Positions 4,316 to 6,727 of a stretch of 6,727 bases of DNA are shown one piece after another (position 1 is the stretch's first letter; each line of letters begins with the position of its first letter). Source of the DNA: an uncultured Clostridia bacterium (GTDB taxonomy: Bacteria > Bacillota > Clostridia > Oscillospirales > Ruminococcaceae); the NCBI GenBank assembly GCA_946183095.1, contig CAMHBE010000106.1:1-6727 (forward strand). Direction: 5' to 3'. The translations under genes were made by a program, and so were the position numbers. The notes under the pieces were generated by a model, which saw only the letters and a program-made list of their open reading frames with translations, made no database searches and had not been told where the DNA came from.

Positions 4316-6655
4316 TCAGGCTGTAACCGGGGCTTTTATCTTCTTTATAAACTTCGGGAGAAGAAGCCACAGTATGAGGATAACGGCTCCGGCTGCGGAT
4401 GCCGCGATGCCTTCGGTAAGCAGCGGTGTCCGGTATCGCAGCTCGATGCTGTGAGTGCCTGCGGGTACCCGGATGCCGACAAGACCGTTGTTCACTTTGA
4501 GAACGTCTGTCTCTGTACCGTCAACAAATGCTTTCCAGCCGCTGTTGTGTGATATCGAGAAGAAAACGATGTTTTCGCGTGACAGGTCTATGGACGCGGT
4601 GATACCGTCCTTCGAGAAGACCGTGTTATATGCGCACTCTGAACGTCTTTGCTCTATAAGTTCACTGTATTCGCTGTCAGAGACAGGCGAGTAGCTGCTG
4701 ACGGGCAGGATGTCGGAAAACTGTTCGGGGTCATCGGCTATGAGATATTTCAGATATGCGCGGTGCTTTTCTTCCGTGCTTGGGATGCTGTCAAATGCGG
4801 CGCGGGAAAGGGTGCGGTCGTAGGTAAAGCCCATAGGTATGTAGTTGGGGTTTTCGCAGATCAGGTATTCCGAGAAGTCTGCGGTTTTTACGAACGACGA
4901 GTATTTTTCCCGCTTGCCGGGTGTGATGAGATAATACTTTACTGAAGCGAGATCTGCGAGTTCGTGACGTTCTTCATCCATAACGCTGTAAACGCCGCTG
5001 TTCATCACCATGTCTGACGCTTCGAGAAACTCCCTGAACCCCGGGTCGTGGAGGCTGTTGAAATAAACCGGGCTGTCTGCACCCCAGACAAGGTTGAAGT
5101 TTGCTGCGGACATGGGGACTGCCATACGCAGACCGGTGTCAACGGTTTCGGGCAATCTTTCGCCGAATACATACATATCCGCGAGAATGTGCTTATCTGT
5201 CGGGTCTTTCATTGCAAATGCCGTCAGATTGTAAAACTGCATTATCCCGAAACAAAGATATATCCCGATATATGAAAAAATATACAGCTTTGGTATGAAT
5301 TCACGGTCGCGTTTGCCGCACACCGCGGCGATCAGGAGAACGAGGGAGATCGCTGCTGCAGCGAGGTCTATTATGCCGAGGGGAGAGTTGAACACTGCCG
5401 AATTTGACGTTGTATCGAAGAACCACTGTTCGTTGTATAAAGCTCTGTAAAGTATCAGCCCGCCGAGCACACTGCCGCAGGCTATGATGCCGGGCTTGAA
5501 GCTGATGCCGCGCTCAAGGGCTTTGACGGATACCGCCGAGCCCGCCAGCATGGGCATATAGTACCACCTTGCGTAGTATGCGCTGTTGAAAGCGGAGAAA
5601 GATTGGTTGAGGACGGGAACGAATGCAAATACTGTGCATACCGCGAACAGCGCCTTTTCCCATGTCGCCTTGCGGGAAGCAAAGCAGTAGGAGATGACAC
5701 CCGCCGCGGAGAAAAACGGAAGATATGCGGCAACGGAAGCCATAAGGGTCCCGAAGGGATATGTGCTGTCAGTTTCGGGGAAAAGCGTATCCAGCGCAAA
5801 GCCGTCCGGAACCGAAAAAATGCTCTGGATAATGCGGAGGTACTTGAAAATGCTGTTGTAGAAGAACATTCCCTGTACGTCCATGAATCCGGTAGCTTTC
5901 GGACTTTGCAGGAGAGCTCCCGCGACGGGCAGCAGCACCGCTCCGGCTAGCATTGTTCCCGCTGCTGCTTCGAGCGCGGTCATGCCGAGACGGCGCAGCG
6001 TCCCTTTCACGTCACGGCTGATGTAACGGCAGCAGAAATATATAACCGCAAAGACCGCCTGCCCGAAAAAGAAGTAGTAGTTCGTCAGTGCCATTAGTGC
6101 GCATGACAATGCGAATACGCCTTTCCTGCGGTTTTCGCAGAGTTCGTCCAGCGCGGTGAGAAAGAGCGGGAACAAAGCTATGGCATCTGTAAAATGGAAC
6201 ACGGTGTTGTACGCGCTGAATGACGAGAACATATAGACCATGCCGCCTATGACGGCGTAATGGCGGACATCGGTGTGCCTGCTTATATAGCAGCAGGCAA
6301 AAAGGCTCCCCGCTCCGTATTTTAAGGCAGTCACATATGGTATGGCGTACACGAGGATATCGCGCGGGAGAAGAAGATATGGCAGGGAGAACGGACTGAA
6401 CAGACCGTAGAATGCGTAATTCGTAAGGGTGTCGCCGCCGAGGCCGGATCGCATATCCCAGCCTGTCGGAAGGTCTTTAAGAGCGTCGTAGATCCTGTAT
6501 GTGAACGGGATGCCCTGTTTCATCACATCGCCGGTCATTATCATGACACCGCCGTTCTTTATCAGGTCGGGCAGCATCACCGCTATGAACATCACGAGAC
6601 CCGAAATGAAAGCCGCTGCGGCAAATTTCCATGATATCCGTTCTGAACGCACCAT
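4316..6655 (-). CDS. YfhO family polytopic membrane protein (GT-C-type, 779 aa)
   Basis: The protein has a first membrane helix at about 10-29, an outer loop with LPDLIK and TGDVMKQGIPF (D43) and WDMRSGLGGD (D67, D75), and about a dozen further helices to about 474. An extracytoplasmic beta-rich domain of about 270 residues ends in GWKAFVDG (706-713) and VPAGTHSIELRYRTP (730-744), the C-terminal signature of the family. A last helix (about 750-768) and a basic tail follow. Acidic residues in the first outer loop are typical of GT-C glycosyltransferases. Bacillus and Listeria YfhO-type proteins transfer sugars from undecaprenyl phosphate onto teichoic polymers; here the substrate is unknown. 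The start is taken as ATG 6655, seven codons inside the longest frame (see ribosome binding site). It is convergent with the surface genes and has its own promoter. No lipid-sugar synthase (CsbB-like) is in this window. Confidence 0.92.
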   Translation of the reverse strand: MVRSERISWKFAAAAFISGLVMFIAVMLPDLIKNGGVMIMTGDVMKQGIPFTYRIYDALKDLPTGWDMRSGLGGDTLTNYAFYGLFSPFSLPYLLLPRDILVYAIPYVTALKYGAGSLFACCYISRHTDVRHYAVIGGMVYMFSSFSAYNTVFHFTDAIALFPLFLTALDELCENRRKGVFALSCALMALTNYYFFFGQAVFAVIYFCCRYISRDVKGTLRRLGMTALEAAAGTMLAGAVLLPVAGALLQSPKATGFMDVQGMFFYNSIFKYLRIIQSIFSVPDGFALDTLFPETDSTYPFGTLMASVAAYLPFFSAAGVISYCFASRKATWEKALFAVCTVFAFVPVLNQSFSAFNSAYYARWYYMPMLAGSAVSVKALERGISFKPGIIACGSVLGGLILYRALYNEQWFFDTTSNSAVFNSPLGIIDLAAAAISLVLLIAAVCGKRDREFIPKLYIFSYIGIYLCFGIMQFYNLTAFAMKDPTDKHILADMYVFGERLPETVDTGLRMAVPMSAANFNLVWGADSPVYFNSLHDPGFREFLEASDMVMNSGVYSVMDEERHELADLASVKYYLITPGKREKYSSFVKTADFSEYLICENPNYIPMGFTYDRTLSRAAFDSIPSTEEKHRAYLKYLIADDPEQFSDILPVSSYSPVSDSEYSELIEQRRSECAYNTVFSKDGITASIDLSRENIVFFSISHNSGWKAFVDGTETDVLKVNNGLVGIRVPAGTHSIELRYRTPLLTEGIAASAAGAVILILWLLLPKFIKKIKAPVTA

Positions 6656-6659
6656 ACGC

Positions 6660-6667
6660 TCACCCCC
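6660..6667 (-). promoter_or_regulatory. Ribosome binding site deciding the YfhO-family start
   Basis: On the - strand, GGGGGTGA differs from the ideal GGAGGTGA at one base and ends four bases before ATG 6655. An in-frame ATG at 6676 is embedded in the -10 box itself (TATAATG), so it cannot be in the mRNA. The shorter 779-aa product is preferred. Confidence 0.82.
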
Positions 6668-6674
6668 GGTACTC

Positions 6675-6703
6675 ATTATATCATAAAGCCGATATGATTA
6701 CAA
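6675..6703 (-). promoter_or_regulatory. Promoter of the YfhO-family gene
   Basis: On the - strand, TTGTAA (6703-6698) and TATAAT (6680-6675) are 17 bases apart. TGA precedes the -10, giving an extended -10. The transcript should start at about 6670-6667, so the leader is only about 12-15 bases, just enough for the ribosome binding site. I see nothing else in 6704-6727. Confidence 0.75.
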
Positions 6704-6727
6704 TAACCGTCAGAAAATATCACAAAA

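Noticed and set aside
3822..4370. 182-codon open frame on the - strand
   Set aside because: It is the reverse of the Ala/Pro/Glu repeat and crosses the terminator and the end of the YfhO-family gene.
4199..4552. 117-codon open frame on the + strand
   Set aside because: It begins inside the second surface gene, passes through the terminator and is antisense to the conserved C-terminus of the YfhO-family protein.

Overview
The window looks like a piece of chromosome from a low- to mid-GC Gram-positive gut bacterium of the Bacillota, most likely a Ruminococcus-like member of the Oscillospiraceae. This rests on C-terminal sorting signals of the SPDTG + hydrophobic stretch + KRK type, a DHHW/FkbH pair, a YfhO-family envelope protein, strong AGGAGG-type ribosome binding sites and TATAAT promoters. 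The species call is an inference; no rRNA or other marker gene is present.

Layout. Positions 1-210 hold the last 69 codons of a DHHW-family protein (+). A gene-free stretch of about 300 bases follows (211-506). It starts with a purine-rich octamer array that includes the DHHW stop codon, continues with a GC-rich palindromic block, and ends in a promoter. Next is an FkbH-like HAD-IIIC protein of 595 aa (507-2294, +). Two separately transcribed, related, wall-anchored surface proteins follow: 257 aa (2408-3181, +) and 287 aa (3355-4218, +). Each has its own promoter, a short leader hairpin, a signal peptide, an Ala/Pro/Glu-rich stalk and a terminator. A 12-bp-stem terminator at 4241-4273 lies between the second surface gene and a convergent 779-aa YfhO-family polytopic membrane protein (4316-6655, -), whose promoter is at 6675-6703.

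How the genes fit together. All five genes point to the cell envelope. DHHW and FkbH proteins are often found near MBOAT acyltransferases and acyl carrier proteins, which suggests a pathway that decorates an exported glycan, although the MBOAT and carrier partners are not in this window. YfhO proteins are GT-C-fold membrane proteins linked to glycosylation of wall or lipoteichoic polymers. The two surface proteins are probably abundant sortase substrates: they have strong promoters, strong ribosome binding sites and narrow codon choice.

The most interesting signal is at the C-termini of the two surface proteins. Their ectodomains are widely diverged, but a 24-residue block holding a second xPxTG-like motif 16 residues before SPDTG is identical in protein, while 8 of its 24 codons differ silently. 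That indicates selection on the protein sequence of the whole double-motif segment, not recent copying.
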